The position numbers and the translations under genes were made by a program. Positions 37,893 through 47,482 of a stretch of DNA of 64,000 bases are shown here, one piece after another. The notes under the pieces are model-generated. The model saw only the letters and a program-made list of their open reading frames with translations. It made no database searches and was not told where the DNA came from. How positions within the stretch are numbered: the stretch's first letter is position 1; every line of letters starts with the position of its first letter. This DNA comes from an uncultured Trueperaceae bacterium (lineage in GTDB: Bacteria > Deinococcota > Deinococci > Deinococcales > Trueperaceae), in NCBI GenBank assembly GCA_937873495.1, contig CALMXZ010000002.1, forward strand, positions 124,001 to 188,000. Reading direction: 5' to 3'.

Positions 37893-39230
37893 GTGGGCGG
37901 AACGCGGTCACGCACTGCGGCGGTCGGACGCTTCGCGCCTTCGGGCGCGACGGTCGACGAGCCGCGGCGCATGGCGCTCAGCGTGCTCGGCCGCCTGCGT
38001 GGTGGCGCCTTCCTGGCACCCACGCTGCACGAGCTCCTGAGCGCCGCGCCGTTCGACCGGGCCGGGCGGGGGCTCGTCACCGACCTCAGCTACGGCGTCG
38101 CCAGGCGCATGATCGAGCTCGACGCGGTGTTGGCGCCGCTGCTCAAGCGCCCCGACCGCCTGCCGCCGACGGTGATGGACGCGTTGCGGCTCGGCGCTTT
38201 CGAGGTGGTGCACCGGGGCACGCCGCCGTACGCCGCCGTCGACGCCTGGGTCGGCATCGTCAAGCGCGAGGCACCCGGGCTGGCCGGCCTCGTCAACGCG
38301 GTCCTGCGGCGCGTGGCGCCGCTGCCTGCCGGCGGGCCTTCCCACACCGCCGCCGCTCTGCGCACCTCACTGCCCGTGTGGCTGTACGAGCGCTTCGGTA
38401 CCGCGCTCGGAGCCCGCGCCTCCGAGGCCGCAGAGGCCATGCTCGAGCCGGAGCCGCTCTGGCTGACGGCGTTCGACCCGGCGGCCCGGACCGCCCTCGA
38501 GGCGGACGCCGCCGGCGTGGCAGCCTACGGCCCGGCCCGGCCGGGCCGGCCCGGCTCGTTGCGGGTCATGGCGCCCATGAGCGTCGACCGCCTCGCGGCC
38601 TTCACCAGCGGCCTCGTGCAGCCCCAGAACCCTGCCTCCCTGCAGGTTGCGTTGCTCCTCGACCCGCCGCCCGGGGCGCGCGTCCTCGACCTGGCGAGCG
38701 GGAGGGGCGTGAAGAGCGCGGTGCTCGCCGCGCTCGGCGCCGACGTGTGCGCCGTGGAGCTCGACCCGCGCCGTTCGGCCGCCGCCGAGCGCAACCTGCG
38801 GCGCCTCGGCCTACGGGTGCGGCACGTGAGCGCGGACCTGACGCGCCCGCTCGACGTCGCCCCCGCGCTGCACGTCCTCCTCGACGCGCCGTGCAGCGGC
38901 ACGGGCACGCTGCGAGGCCACCCGGAGATCAAACTGCGGCTGACCCCCGAGGGCGTCGCCGCCGCGGCCGAGACTCAGGCGCGCATGCTCGAGACGGCGG
39001 CGGCCGTGGTAGCTCCAGGCGGCGTGCTCCAGTACGCCGTCTGCGCCCTCACGCCGGAGGAGGGTACTGAGGTCGTGGCGCGCTTCCTTGCCTCGAGCCA
39101 CGGCCGCGGGTTCGCCGCGGAGTCGTTCGAGCTGCCCCTCCCGACGCACGCGGCGGAGCACGGCCGCTACACCCTGCCCTTGGAGGGGCTCGACGGCTTC
39201 TACGTCGCGCGCTTGCGTAGGGCGGCTTGA
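37893..39230 (+). CDS. rsmB: 16S rRNA m5C methyltransferase, RsmB/NOL1-NOP2 type
   Basis: 445 aa. An N-terminal NusB-like helical domain (about 25-150, PPYAAVDAWVGIVKREAPGLAGLVNAVLRR) is followed by the methyltransferase: PASLQVALLLDPPPGARVLDLASGRGVKS, motif IV DAPCSGTGTLRGHPEIKLR and motif VI LQYAVCALTPEEG with the catalytic Cys. The NusB domain points to RsmB, which makes m5C967 in E. coli 16S rRNA. The position modified here is inferred. Confidence 0.88.
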   Translation: MGGTRSRTAAVGRFAPSGATVDEPRRMALSVLGRLRGGAFLAPTLHELLSAAPFDRAGRGLVTDLSYGVARRMIELDAVLAPLLKRPDRLPPTVMDALRLGAFEVVHRGTPPYAAVDAWVGIVKREAPGLAGLVNAVLRRVAPLPAGGPSHTAAALRTSLPVWLYERFGTALGARASEAAEAMLEPEPLWLTAFDPAARTALEADAAGVAAYGPARPGRPGSLRVMAPMSVDRLAAFTSGLVQPQNPASLQVALLLDPPPGARVLDLASGRGVKSAVLAALGADVCAVELDPRRSAAAERNLRRLGLRVRHVSADLTRPLDVAPALHVLLDAPCSGTGTLRGHPEIKLRLTPEGVAAAAETQARMLETAAAVVAPGGVLQYAVCALTPEEGTEVVARFLASSHGRGFAAESFELPLPTHAAEHGRYTLPLEGLDGFYVARLRRAA

Positions 39231-39267
39231 GCAGGACCCGGGCGGCCGCGAAGCGGTACCCTGGCCC

Positions 39268-40293
39268 ATGTCGAGCGAGGGAACACGTAACGCCGCGCCC
39301 GCGGCAGGCGCCGTGGCGGTCGCCGAGGCCGCGCCTGGCCAGAGGCCCGTGTCTGTCCAACTCTCCGAGCGCGTCCACGCCGTGCCGGGGGGCGTCAACT
39401 GCGCCATCGTCGACGCGGGAGACGGCCGCGCGCTCCTAGTCGACAGCGGTCAGGACAAGGAGTACGGACGCAAGGTCCGCAAGGCGCTCGACGCGCTCGG
39501 GCTGGAGTTGGCCGTCATCCTCGCCACGCACTCGCACGCCGACCATTACGGCGGCAACGCCTACCTCCTCAGGCAGTTTCCTGACGCGCGGGTCTGGGCA
39601 CCCGAGATCGAGGCGGACATCATCCGCACCCCGATGCTCGAGCCCATCTACCTCTTCCACGGTGCCAAGCCGTTGCCCGAACTCACCAGCAAGTGGCTGC
39701 AGGCCGAAGCCTCCCCGGTCCACCGCATCGTGGGCGCCGGTCACGAGGTCGTCGGCGGCGTCGGCCTGGAGCTGCTCGACGTGAGGGGGCACGCCCACAG
39801 GCAGCTGGCCGTGGTCGTCGACGACGTGCTACTGGCCGCGGACGCCGTGTTCGGCGCCGAGACGTTGGAGAAGTACCCGATCCCGTTCGCGCAGGACGTG
39901 GTGGGCCAACTGCGCGCCTACGAGACGGTGGCCGGGGTGGACGCCAGGGTCCTCCTCCCCGGCCACGGCGCCCCGACCGGCGACATCGCCGGCGTGGCCG
40001 AGGCTAACCGCCTGTCCGTGCTCCTGGCGGCCGACGCCGTCCTGGCCGCCTGCGCCGTGGCCGGAGCGCCCATCGGCACTAGCACCGAGGACGTGGTGGT
40101 GCGCTCCGCCGAGAGCCTTGGCGTCGCTCTCGACGACCTGGCGCGCTATCACCTCAACTTCTGCGTCGTGTCCGCCCACCTCGGGCGGCTCCGCGAGCTG
40201 GGCGAGATCACTTGCGCGGTCGAGGCCGGGCGCCTCGTATGGCGGCGTGGCGCGCCCTCCGCCGATAGCGTCGAGAAGGGCGGGGTCGCATGA
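39268..40293 (+). CDS. Metallo-beta-lactamase-fold hydrolase
   Basis: 341 aa from the ATG at 39268, 5 nt after TACCCT. HSHADHYGGNAYLL is the HxHxDH zinc motif, RGHAHRQLAVV and LLPGHGAPTGD give the further metal ligands. A helical C-terminal region (about 225-330) has a LADLARYHLNF-like winged-helix look seen in LACTB2-type enzymes. Substrate unknown; hydroxyacylglutathione hydrolase or an RNA/nucleotide phosphodiesterase are options. It overlaps the next gene by 4 nt. Confidence 0.8.
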   Translation: MSSEGTRNAAPAAGAVAVAEAAPGQRPVSVQLSERVHAVPGGVNCAIVDAGDGRALLVDSGQDKEYGRKVRKALDALGLELAVILATHSHADHYGGNAYLLRQFPDARVWAPEIEADIIRTPMLEPIYLFHGAKPLPELTSKWLQAEASPVHRIVGAGHEVVGGVGLELLDVRGHAHRQLAVVVDDVLLAADAVFGAETLEKYPIPFAQDVVGQLRAYETVAGVDARVLLPGHGAPTGDIAGVAEANRLSVLLAADAVLAACAVAGAPIGTSTEDVVVRSAESLGVALDDLARYHLNFCVVSAHLGRLRELGEITCAVEAGRLVWRRGAPSADSVEKGGVA

Positions 40294-41666
40294 GGCTCAC
40301 GAGCGCCGGCGCCGCGCGCACGGTCACGGGCAGCTGTCACCACCTGGATCTCGGCGACTTCCAGCTCGTCGTCGACTGCGGCCTCTTCCAGGGCGGGGCC
40401 GAGCTGGACGCGCTCAACCGCGCGCCCTTCCCGTTCGAGCCGCGTGGTCTCGGCAGCGTGCTCGTCACCCACGGGCACCTCGACCATGTCGGCCGCCTGC
40501 CCCTGCTCGTCAAGGCGGGCTACCAAGGCAGCTTCCTCGCCACCAAGGCGACGGTCGATGTGGCCGCCATCATCCTCCGGGACGCGGCCAAGATCCAGGA
40601 GGAGGACTTCGAGCGCGACCTGCGCAAGGCGCGCCGCGCCGGACGCGAGGCCGAGCTGCAGGGTCCGCTCTACACCGTGGCGGACGCCGAGGCGGCCATC
40701 GCCCGCTTCCAGAGCGTGGCGATGCACGAGGCCGTGCGCGTCGCCGACGGCGTCACGGCGACGTTCAGGCCGGCGGGCCACATCCTCGGCAGCGCCTACA
40801 TCGAGCTCCAGACGCGCGCGGCCCGGGTCGTCTTCTCCGGCGATCTCGGCAACCGCGAGAGCAGCATCCAGGCGCCGACCGAGCCGCCGAGCCGGTGCGA
40901 CGTGCTCGTGATCGAGTCAACCTACGCCGATCAGACGCATCCGACGCGGGCCGAGACGGAGGCCCGCTTCCGCGCCGCGCTCGGGCGCTCGCTCGCCAAG
41001 GGCGGCAACGTCATGATCCCGACGTTCGCGGCCGAGCGCGCCCAGCAGGTCCTCTACCTCCTGAACCGCCTCATGAGCGCCGGGCAGGCCCCGAGGTTGC
41101 CTGTCTTCCTCGACTCGCCCATGGCCGCGAAGATGACGCGCCTGTACCAGGAGTGCGCCTGCGACTTCCGCCCTGAGATAGCGGCCCTCATAGACGCCGG
41201 CGAGGACCCGTTCGAGCCGCCGACGCTCCGCTACGCCGTCACCGCAGACGACTCCAAGGCCATCAACGAGGTCGAAGGCGGGGCGGTCATCATCGCCGGT
41301 TCCGGCATGATGACCGGCGGTCGCATCAGGCACCACCTCAAGCACAACCTATGGCGCGAGGAGGCGACCCTCATCGTGGTCGGTTACCAGGCGCACGGCA
41401 CGCTCGGCAGGGTCCTCCTTGACGGCGCCAAGCGCGTCAAGCTGTTCGGTGAGGAGGTCGTCGTGCGGGCGGCGATCGAGAACATCAAGGGGTTCTCCGC
41501 GCACGCCGATCGCGACGACCTCCTGGCGTTCCTCACCCCGACCGACGCGGCGCACGTGCTTCTCGTCCACGGGGAGCCCGAGGTCATGGACGGCTTCGCC
41601 GCTGAGCTCCGCCAGACGGGGCGCCGGGTTTCGCTACCAGAGCTCGGTGTGCCACTGGACCTGTGA
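40290..41666 (+). CDS. Beta-CASP metallo-beta-lactamase ribonuclease
   Basis: 458 aa. LVTHGHLDHVGRLPLLV carries the HxHxDH site. PAGHILGSAYIEL, FSGDLGNRESSI, VIESTYADQTHP, the SGMMTGGRI and GYQAHGTLGR beta-CASP motifs and the FSAHADRDDLL segment are all present. This matches the CPSF73-like RNases of Thermus (TTHA0252 type) rather than RNase J. It likely degrades or processes mRNA in the cytoplasm. The last 14 codons are copied twice downstream. Confidence 0.9.
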   Translation: MRLTSAGAARTVTGSCHHLDLGDFQLVVDCGLFQGGAELDALNRAPFPFEPRGLGSVLVTHGHLDHVGRLPLLVKAGYQGSFLATKATVDVAAIILRDAAKIQEEDFERDLRKARRAGREAELQGPLYTVADAEAAIARFQSVAMHEAVRVADGVTATFRPAGHILGSAYIELQTRAARVVFSGDLGNRESSIQAPTEPPSRCDVLVIESTYADQTHPTRAETEARFRAALGRSLAKGGNVMIPTFAAERAQQVLYLLNRLMSAGQAPRLPVFLDSPMAAKMTRLYQECACDFRPEIAALIDAGEDPFEPPTLRYAVTADDSKAINEVEGGAVIIAGSGMMTGGRIRHHLKHNLWREEATLIVVGYQAHGTLGRVLLDGAKRVKLFGEEVVVRAAIENIKGFSAHADRDDLLAFLTPTDAAHVLLVHGEPEVMDGFAAELRQTGRRVSLPELGVPLDL

Positions 41667-41803
41667 GCGGGGGGCGCCCCTGCGCCAGGTCTCGCTGCCG
41701 GAGTTGGGTGTGCCGCTCGACTTGTGAGCGGGGGGCGCCCCTGCGCCAGGTCTCGCTGCCGGAGCTCCGTGTGCTGCTGGAGTCGTGAGCCGTGGGGCGC
41801 ACG
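41621..41803 (+). repeat. 61-bp direct repeat, three copies, derived from the beta-CASP gene 3' end
   Basis: Copies are 41621-41681, 41682-41742 and 41743-41803. Each contains a version of the last 14 sense codons plus stop of the beta-CASP gene and, after the stop, the palindrome GGGGCGCCCC in the first two. Copy 2 would code RQVSLPELGVPLDL and copy 3 RQVSLPELRVLLES, each followed by TGA. As 61 is not a multiple of 3, each copy is in a different frame. From the stop of copy 1, the next 40 nt are repeated exactly one period later. Confidence 0.9.
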
Positions 41804-41860
41804 ACCCCGCAGTCAGCCACATTACGGAGCCGATGAGCAGGTTGGGGGTTTACTAGTCGC

Positions 41861-44260
41861 ATGGATTGGGAACTGCCAGTTATCGCGCTTCGCAGCCAGG
41901 TGGTGCTGCCGCGCACTCTCGAGAACGTGGACGTCGGCCGGCCGAAGTCCAAGCGCGCCCTCGAAGAGGCGCAGGCGGGCGACAACCGCGTGCTGCTCGT
42001 CGTCCAGCGCGACTCGCGCATCGACGACCCCAACGAGTCCGACCTCTACTCGGTCGGCACCCTCGCCGTGGTCAAGCAGGTCATCCGCCTACCGAACGAC
42101 ACCCTCCAGGTCCTCGTCGAGGGTCGGGACCGCGCCACCATCGAGGAGTACGTGCAAGGCTCCGCGCTCCGGGCCCGCGTCTCGACCATCACCGAGGTGG
42201 GGGTCGACAGGCAGGACGAGAAGGTCATGGCGCTCGTCGAGCAGGTCAAGGTCGCCTTCGGCGAGTATGCGCAGCAGAACAAGAACATGCGCCTCGACTC
42301 GTTCCACCTGGAGAACCTCCGCGCTATGAAGGAGCCCGGCTCCCTCGCCGACGTGGTGGCCAAGTTCGCCACCTGGGACGTGGCGGACAAGCAGGCCGCC
42401 CTCGAGGAGGCCTCCGCGGTCAAGCGCCTCGAGCTCGTCTTCGGGTTCCTCACCCGCGATCTCGAGCGCTTCGATACCGAGAAGGAGATCAGCGCCCGCG
42501 TCAAGCAGCAGATGGACTCGAACCAGCGCGAGTACTACTTGCGCGAGAAGATGAAGGCCATCCAGAAGGAGCTCGGCTCGGGCGAGGAGAGCGAAGGCGA
42601 GGAGCTGCGGGCCAAGGTGGATGCCAAGAACCTGCCCGAGCACGCCAAGGAGCGGGCCCTCAAGGAGATCGACCGGCTCGAGAAGATGGCCGGCGGCTCG
42701 CCAGAGGCCACCGTGGTGCGCACCTACGTCGACACCCTCCTCGAACTCCCATGGAGCGAGATCGACGAGGAGCACCTCGACATCGGCAACAGCCAGAAGG
42801 TGCTCGACGAGGACCATTACGCGCTGGAGGAGCCCAAGGAGCGCATCCTGGAGTTCCTGGCCGTGCGGCAGCTCACGAAGGACGTGGAGTCGGCCGATTA
42901 CAAGGCGCCCATCCTCTGCCTCGTCGGACCCCCGGGCGTCGGCAAGACGAGCCTAGGGAAGTCCATCGCGCGCAGCCTCGGGCGCAAGTTCGTGCGCATG
43001 AGCCTGGGCGGCGTGCGCGACGAGGCCGAGATCAGGGGCCACCGCCGCACCTATATCGGCAGCCTCCCTGGCCGCATCATCCAGGGGATGAAGACGGCCG
43101 GCACGATCAACCCGGTCTTCCTGCTCGACGAGGTCGACAAGATGACGGCCGATTTCCGGGGCGACCCGTCGTCCGCGCTCCTCGAGGTCCTCGACCCCGA
43201 ACAGAACAACACGTTCGCCGACCACTACCTCGAGATCCCCTACGACCTCTCGAAGGTCATGTTCATCACGACGGCCAACACCCTCTCCACCATCCCCCGG
43301 CCGCTCCTAGACCGCATGGAGGTCATCCAGATCCCCGGCTACACGCTCGTCGAGAAGCTGGAGATCGCCAAGCGCTACCGTGTGCCCCGCCAGCTCCGCG
43401 ACCACGGTCTGGCCGAGCACCTCGCGTTCGACGACGGCGCCATCCGCCGCGTCGTCACGGAGTACACGCGCGAGGCCGGGGTGCGCAACCTCGACAGGCT
43501 CATCGCCAAGGCCGCCCGCAAGTCGGCCAAGGAGTACCTCACCGGGCCGTGGGAGGGCGTGCGCAACGTCGACTCCGACGCCGTCCGCGTCCTCCTCGGC
43601 GTGCCGCCCTACCGCGACGAGCAGGCCGAGAAGCAACCGCAGGTCGGCTTGGCGCACGGGCTCGCCTGGACGTCGGTCGGGGGCGTGACGCTCGACATCG
43701 AGACGGTCGCCGTCTCCGGCAAGGGCGTGACGACCCTGACCGGTCAGCTGGGCGACGTCATGAAAGAGAGCGCCCAGGCCGGCATAGCCTTCCTGCGCAA
43801 GCACGCCGAGGAGTACGGCATCGCCCCGGACTTCCACGAGAAGCGCGACCTGCACGTGCACGTGCTGGAAGGCGCCACGCCGAAGGACGGCCCCTCCGCC
43901 GGCATCGCCATCGCGAGCGCGGTCGTCAGCGCCCTGACCGGCCGACCCCTGCGTGGCGACGTCGCCATGACGGGCGAGATCACGTTGCGCGGCCGCGTCC
44001 TGCCCATCGGCGGCGTGAAGGAGAAGCTCCTCGCGGCGCACCAGGCCGGCATTGGCACGGTCATCCTGCCCAAGGACAACGAGGCGAACCTGGAGGAGGT
44101 GCCAAGCGTCATCCTCGAGGACCTCGAGGTGGTGGCGGTGAGCGACTTCCGCCAGGTCCTCGACATCATGCTGCTGCCGGAGGAGCAAGGCGATAGCGTC
44201 GGGGCGTTCGTGCCGCCGGCCGCCGACCGGCAGGGGGCGCAGCCGGGCACCCCCGGCTGA
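41861..44260 (+). CDS. lon: ATP-dependent protease Lon
   Basis: 799 aa. An N-terminal substrate-binding domain starts [16 protein letters not shown]. The AAA+ core has Walker [14 protein letters not shown] and [31 protein letters not shown]. The protease domain has [10 protein letters not shown] with Ser679 and [10 protein letters not shown] with Lys722, the same numbers as the E. coli catalytic dyad. It degrades misfolded and regulatory proteins in the cytoplasm. No Shine-Dalgarno is visible; TTTACT lies 6 nt before the ATG. Confidence 0.97.
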   Translation: MDWELPVIALRSQVVLPRTLENVDVGRPKSKRALEEAQAGDNRVLLVVQRDSRIDDPNESDLYSVGTLAVVKQVIRLPNDTLQVLVEGRDRATIEEYVQGSALRARVSTITEVGVDRQDEKVMALVEQVKVAFGEYAQQNKNMRLDSFHLENLRAMKEPGSLADVVAKFATWDVADKQAALEEASAVKRLELVFGFLTRDLERFDTEKEISARVKQQMDSNQREYYLREKMKAIQKELGSGEESEGEELRAKVDAKNLPEHAKERALKEIDRLEKMAGGSPEATVVRTYVDTLLELPWSEIDEEHLDIGNSQKVLDEDHYALEEPKERILEFLAVRQLTKDVESADYKAPILCLVGPPGVGKTSLGKSIARSLGRKFVRMSLGGVRDEAEIRGHRRTYIGSLPGRIIQGMKTAGTINPVFLLDEVDKMTADFRGDPSSALLEVLDPEQNNTFADHYLEIPYDLSKVMFITTANTLSTIPRPLLDRMEVIQIPGYTLVEKLEIAKRYRVPRQLRDHGLAEHLAFDDGAIRRVVTEYTREAGVRNLDRLIAKAARKSAKEYLTGPWEGVRNVDSDAVRVLLGVPPYRDEQAEKQPQVGLAHGLAWTSVGGVTLDIETVAVSGKGVTTLTGQLGDVMKESAQAGIAFLRKHAEEYGIAPDFHEKRDLHVHVLEGATPKDGPSAGIAIASAVVSALTGRPLRGDVAMTGEITLRGRVLPIGGVKEKLLAAHQAGIGTVILPKDNEANLEEVPSVILEDLEVVAVSDFRQVLDIMLLPEEQGDSVGAFVPPAADRQGAQPGTPG

Positions 44261-44269
44261 CCGACAGGC

Positions 44270-44935
44270 CTAGACCCCGCGCGGCTCCGGTGCCAACCAC
44301 GGCATCAGGGCCAGCAGCACCGCCTGCACGTACAGATCGGACCGCGACACGAGGCCCCGGGTCAGCACGCCAGCTGCCCCGGGGCCGTCTTTCGCCCGCT
44401 CGAGCCCGTAGGCGGCGTCGAGCGCCGTACCGAGCTCCTGGCCGGCCGAGACGCGCTGGGCGAGGAACGGCGGCACCTCGAACGTCGCGCTGCGGGCTGA
44501 GCCGAGCCGCCCCGCGCGGTCCGTCACGACGACCCAGGCGCTGGTGTACAACCGGCCGCCTGAAGCCGGACCGTTCGCGTCCGGAGCCGCACGGGCGCCG
44601 CCGGCGCCGTTCTCCGACCAGTGGCGGCCGACGCCCGCCTCGATGCCGACGCCCAGCTGCGCGCCTGGCACGAGCGCCAGCGCGCCGCGGGCCCGGGTGA
44701 GGGCCCCGGCGTACGTCTCGTCGTCGCCTACCGGTTGTGCCGGCACGCCCGACGGCGTGTTCACGTGCGTCACCGCGACGAAGTGCCCGTGCACCTTCCG
44801 TAACGCGCTCTCCACCGCCCGGACCTTCGCCGGGCTGGTCGACCCGAGAACGACGTAGCGCATGCTCGCCAGCACGCTCTCGGACGGGGCTCCGAACGCG
44901 TCGTCGCCGGTCTCCGCCGGTCGGTCGTCGTCCAT
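44270..44935 (-). CDS. Non-canonical purine NTP phosphatase, YjjX/NTPase I family
   Basis: 221 aa. VVLGSTSPAKVRAVESALRK, VPAQPVGDDETYAGALTRARGAL and VGIEAGVG are the family motifs; the middle has an extra Gly/Ala/Asn-rich insert (about 107-128). Such enzymes hydrolyse ITP, XTP and similar damaged nucleotides. The start abuts the manA stop with no gap; an internal ATG at 44861-44863, just before RYVVLGS, would also give a full domain. Convergent with lon, 9 nt apart. Confidence 0.82.
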   Translation of the reverse strand: MDDDRPAETGDDAFGAPSESVLASMRYVVLGSTSPAKVRAVESALRKVHGHFVAVTHVNTPSGVPAQPVGDDETYAGALTRARGALALVPGAQLGVGIEAGVGRHWSENGAGGARAAPDANGPASGGRLYTSAWVVVTDRAGRLGSARSATFEVPPFLAQRVSAGQELGTALDAAYGLERAKDGPGAAGVLTRGLVSRSDLYVQAVLLALMPWLAPEPRGV

Positions 44936-45997
44936 TCAGGCTCCCTCCCCCACCGCCGCCCTGAGGACGTCGCCGTCGCCCTCCAGGGCGTAGCCGCCGA
45001 GGCCCGCAGGCAGTACGACCGCCGCGCCACGCTCCAACGGCAGTGTGTGACCCGCGGCGGACAGGCGCGCAGAGCCGCTGGTCAGGACTATTAGCTCGAG
45101 GGAGCGGGCGGTCGTTGCGTCGGACGCTGGGGCGGCCGGTGTCAGCCGGCGCGCGTCGAGCACGAACTCGGGCAGCTCCACCGCTCGGCGCCACTCGCCC
45201 GGTTCGAAGGTAGCACTGCGGGGCCGGTAGGGCCCGCCGGTCAGGTCCGCTACTGCCAGCGCGTGCTCCACGTGCAACTCGCGCGGCTTGCCGTCCGCCC
45301 CGGTTCGCCCGTAGTCGTAGAGCCGGTAGGTGAGGTCGCTCGCCTGCTGGATCTCGAACAGGAAGCACCCGGCACCCACGGCGTGCACCGTGCCGGCCGG
45401 GTTGACGACCACGTCGCCTGCGCGCACGCCGACGCGATGTAGCAGGTCCGCGAACGTGCCGTCGGCCAACGCCGCGCGCGCCTGCGCCTCGCTCACGTCG
45501 CGCACGAAGCCGCGCAGCACGGTCGCCCCCGGGCCGCACTCGAGCATGAGCCAGGCTTCCGCTTTGCCCAGGTGGCCGCTGGCGGCCTCGACCGTCGCGG
45601 CGTAGGCGTCGTCGGGGTGCACCTGCACGGAGAGGTCGGCGGCCGCGTCGAGGAACTTGGCGAGCAAGGGCACGCGGGCCCCGTAGCGCTCGAACGGGGC
45701 GGCGCCCACCAACGCCGCTCCGTGGGTCGCGGCCACCGTGCCAAGCGTGAGCCCGGCGTACCGACCGTTCTCGACGCGGTTGTCGGCGTCGACCAGCCAA
45801 CACTCCCCTACTGGCTCCCCGGCGGGCCCGCTCACCGGGGCCGCGGCGGACCCGGCGCCGAGCCACTCGGCGAGGCGGGCGCCGCCCCAGATGCGCCTGT
45901 ACAGGTGCGGGCGCAGCAGCAGCGGGTACGCCTCGAACCCCGCTGCCGTGCCGCCGGAGACGGTCGCTCCGACGGAGGCGGTCGCTCCGACGGTCAT
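44936..45997 (-). CDS. manA: Mannose-6-phosphate isomerase, class I (manA)
   Basis: 353 aa. RIWGGARLAEWL, GECWLVDADN, LSVQVHPDDAYA, GKAEAWLML, NPAGTVHAVGAGCFLFEIQQASDLTYRLYDYGR match short-form type I phosphomannose isomerases of Gram-positives. The zinc ligands lie in QVHPDD and PAGTVHAVG. It interconverts mannose-6-P and fructose-6-P. The first 20 residues are Ala/Gly/Thr-rich and may not belong to the fold. ATGA overlap with the upstream dehydrogenase gene. Confidence 0.9.
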   Translation of the reverse strand: MTVGATASVGATVSGGTAAGFEAYPLLLRPHLYRRIWGGARLAEWLGAGSAAAPVSGPAGEPVGECWLVDADNRVENGRYAGLTLGTVAATHGAALVGAAPFERYGARVPLLAKFLDAAADLSVQVHPDDAYAATVEAASGHLGKAEAWLMLECGPGATVLRGFVRDVSEAQARAALADGTFADLLHRVGVRAGDVVVNPAGTVHAVGAGCFLFEIQQASDLTYRLYDYGRTGADGKPRELHVEHALAVADLTGGPYRPRSATFEPGEWRRAVELPEFVLDARRLTPAAPASDATTARSLELIVLTSGSARLSAAGHTLPLERGAAVVLPAGLGGYALEGDGDVLRAAVGEGA

Positions 45998-47364
45998 CTA
46001 GGAGCCCGCACCGGTAGCTTCTTGCCCGGGTTCATGATGCCGGCCGGGTCGAGGGTCACCTTGATGGCCTGCATGAGGCCGAGCGCCTCACCGTGCTCGC
46101 GCTCCATGTACTTCAGCTTGCGTAGGCCCACGCCGTGCTCGCCCGTGGCGGTGCCGCCAAAGTCGATGGCGCGGTACGTCATGCGGTCGACCACGCCCTG
46201 CGCCAGCGCCCGCTCGGCTTCGTCCCCGACGTAGAGCGTCAGGTGGAAGTTCCCGTCGCCGACGTGACCGACCACGTGCACGTCGAGCCCATGGTCGGCG
46301 CAGTCGGCCATGGCGGTGGCGACGGCGGTGGGCAGCTGCGAGATGGGCACCGCCACGTCGGTGATGATGCTGTCGAGCCCCGGGTGAGCCGCGTTGGCGG
46401 CGAACAGCATGGTGTGGCGCGCTTCCCACAGCCGCGCCCTCTCGCCGGCGTCGGTGGCGGCCTCGAAGGCGGTCGCGCCCGCCTCGGCGGCGAGCTCGCG
46501 GGCTATCTCCACCTCGGCCGCGATGCCGGCCGGGTTGCCGTGGAACTCGAGGAAGATGGTCATCTCTTCCGGGAACGTGGTGCCGGAGTAGGCGTTGACG
46601 GCCCTGATGCTCACCGGGTCGATCAGCTCGCAACGCGCCACGGGTACACCGGCCTGGATGAGCCTGGTCACGAACGAGGTCGCGGCGAAGGCGTCCGGGA
46701 ACGGCAGCCTGGCCGCGGCCGCGGCCTCTGGCAAGCCGACGAGGCGCAGAGTCACCTCGGTGATCACCCCGAGGGTGCCCTCCGCACCCGTGAACAGGGC
46801 GCAGAGGTCGTAGCCGCTCGCGGACTTGCGGGCGCGGTTGCCGAGGCGCAGCACCTCGCCGGTCGGCGTCACGACCTCGAGGGCGAGCACGTAGTCGCCG
46901 GTCGTGCCGTAGCGGACGGCGGCCGTGCCGGACGCGTTGGTGCTCACCATGCCCCCGAGCGACGCATGCGCGCCCGGGTCGATCGGGAAGAACAGGCCGT
47001 GGCGGCGCACGTGGTCGTTGACCCGGGGGTACGTGACGGCGGGCTGCACGACGACGAGGAGGTCCTCTGGGCGCGACTCGAGGATGCGGTCCAGCCGCCC
47101 GAGGTCGAGGGAGATGCCGCCGGCCACGGGCACCGTGTGGCCTTCCAGGCTCGAGTTGGCAGCGACCGGCGTGACCGGTATGCCCCGTTCGGTCGCGAAG
47201 CGCAGCACCCGGCTCACCTCGTCGGTGCTCTGCGGGTAGACGACGACAGCCGGCATGACCGCGGCGGCGTACGACTCGCCGCGCGAGTGCTGAGACAGGG
47301 CCGCGGCGGTCGTGTCGACGCGATCGGCGCCCAGGAGGAGCGAGAGTTCGTCTGCGATGGCCAT
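45994..47364 (-). CDS. FAD-linked hydroxy-acid dehydrogenase (GlcD/D-lactate dehydrogenase family)
   Basis: 456 aa from the ATG at 47362-47364, 7 nt after a TACAGT box. The PCMH-type FAD domain starts about residue 35 (VVVYPQSTDEVSRVLRFA, VTPVAANSSLEGH, DPGAHASLGGMVSTNASG, KSASGYDLCALFTGAEGTLGVITEVTLRL). The C-terminal FAD-oxidase domain has HVVGHVGDGNFHL and GTATGEHGVGLRK. It oxidises D-lactate, glycolate or a related 2-hydroxy acid; the substrate cannot be fixed by eye. Confidence 0.9.
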   Translation of the reverse strand: MAIADELSLLLGADRVDTTAAALSQHSRGESYAAAVMPAVVVYPQSTDEVSRVLRFATERGIPVTPVAANSSLEGHTVPVAGGISLDLGRLDRILESRPEDLLVVVQPAVTYPRVNDHVRRHGLFFPIDPGAHASLGGMVSTNASGTAAVRYGTTGDYVLALEVVTPTGEVLRLGNRARKSASGYDLCALFTGAEGTLGVITEVTLRLVGLPEAAAAARLPFPDAFAATSFVTRLIQAGVPVARCELIDPVSIRAVNAYSGTTFPEEMTIFLEFHGNPAGIAAEVEIARELAAEAGATAFEAATDAGERARLWEARHTMLFAANAAHPGLDSIITDVAVPISQLPTAVATAMADCADHGLDVHVVGHVGDGNFHLTLYVGDEAERALAQGVVDRMTYRAIDFGGTATGEHGVGLRKLKYMEREHGEALGLMQAIKVTLDPAGIMNPGKKLPVRAPR

Positions 47365-47377
47365 GCGCCCCACTGTA
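47365..47377 (-). promoter_or_regulatory. -10 box TACAGT of the FAD dehydrogenase gene, leaderless type
   Basis: On the minus strand TACAGT (47372-47377) then 7 nt then ATG. The identical hexamer and spacing occur before mglB. Confidence 0.5.
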
Positions 47378-47397
47378 ATGCGGGGCGGGTGAGCAAG

Positions 47398-47437
47398 CGT
47401 TGTGGGGCACCGACCGGCCGGCCGCTGCCCCACAACG
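47398..47437 (-). terminator. Hairpin downstream of the first peptide-binding-protein gene
   Basis: A perfect 12-bp inverted repeat (47398-47409 with 47426-47437) with a 16-nt loop that is itself CCGGCCGG-rich. It lies between the stop at 47483 and the promoter of the next gene on the same strand. No U-run. Confidence 0.55.
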
Positions 47438-47482
47438 TTCGCTAGCTTGTTCGGCGGCGCGCCGGGCGGCGGCGCGAGCCGC

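Noticed and set aside
41621-41803. CRISPR array
   Set aside because: Three degenerate tandem copies without spacers, derived from coding sequence; no cas genes nearby.
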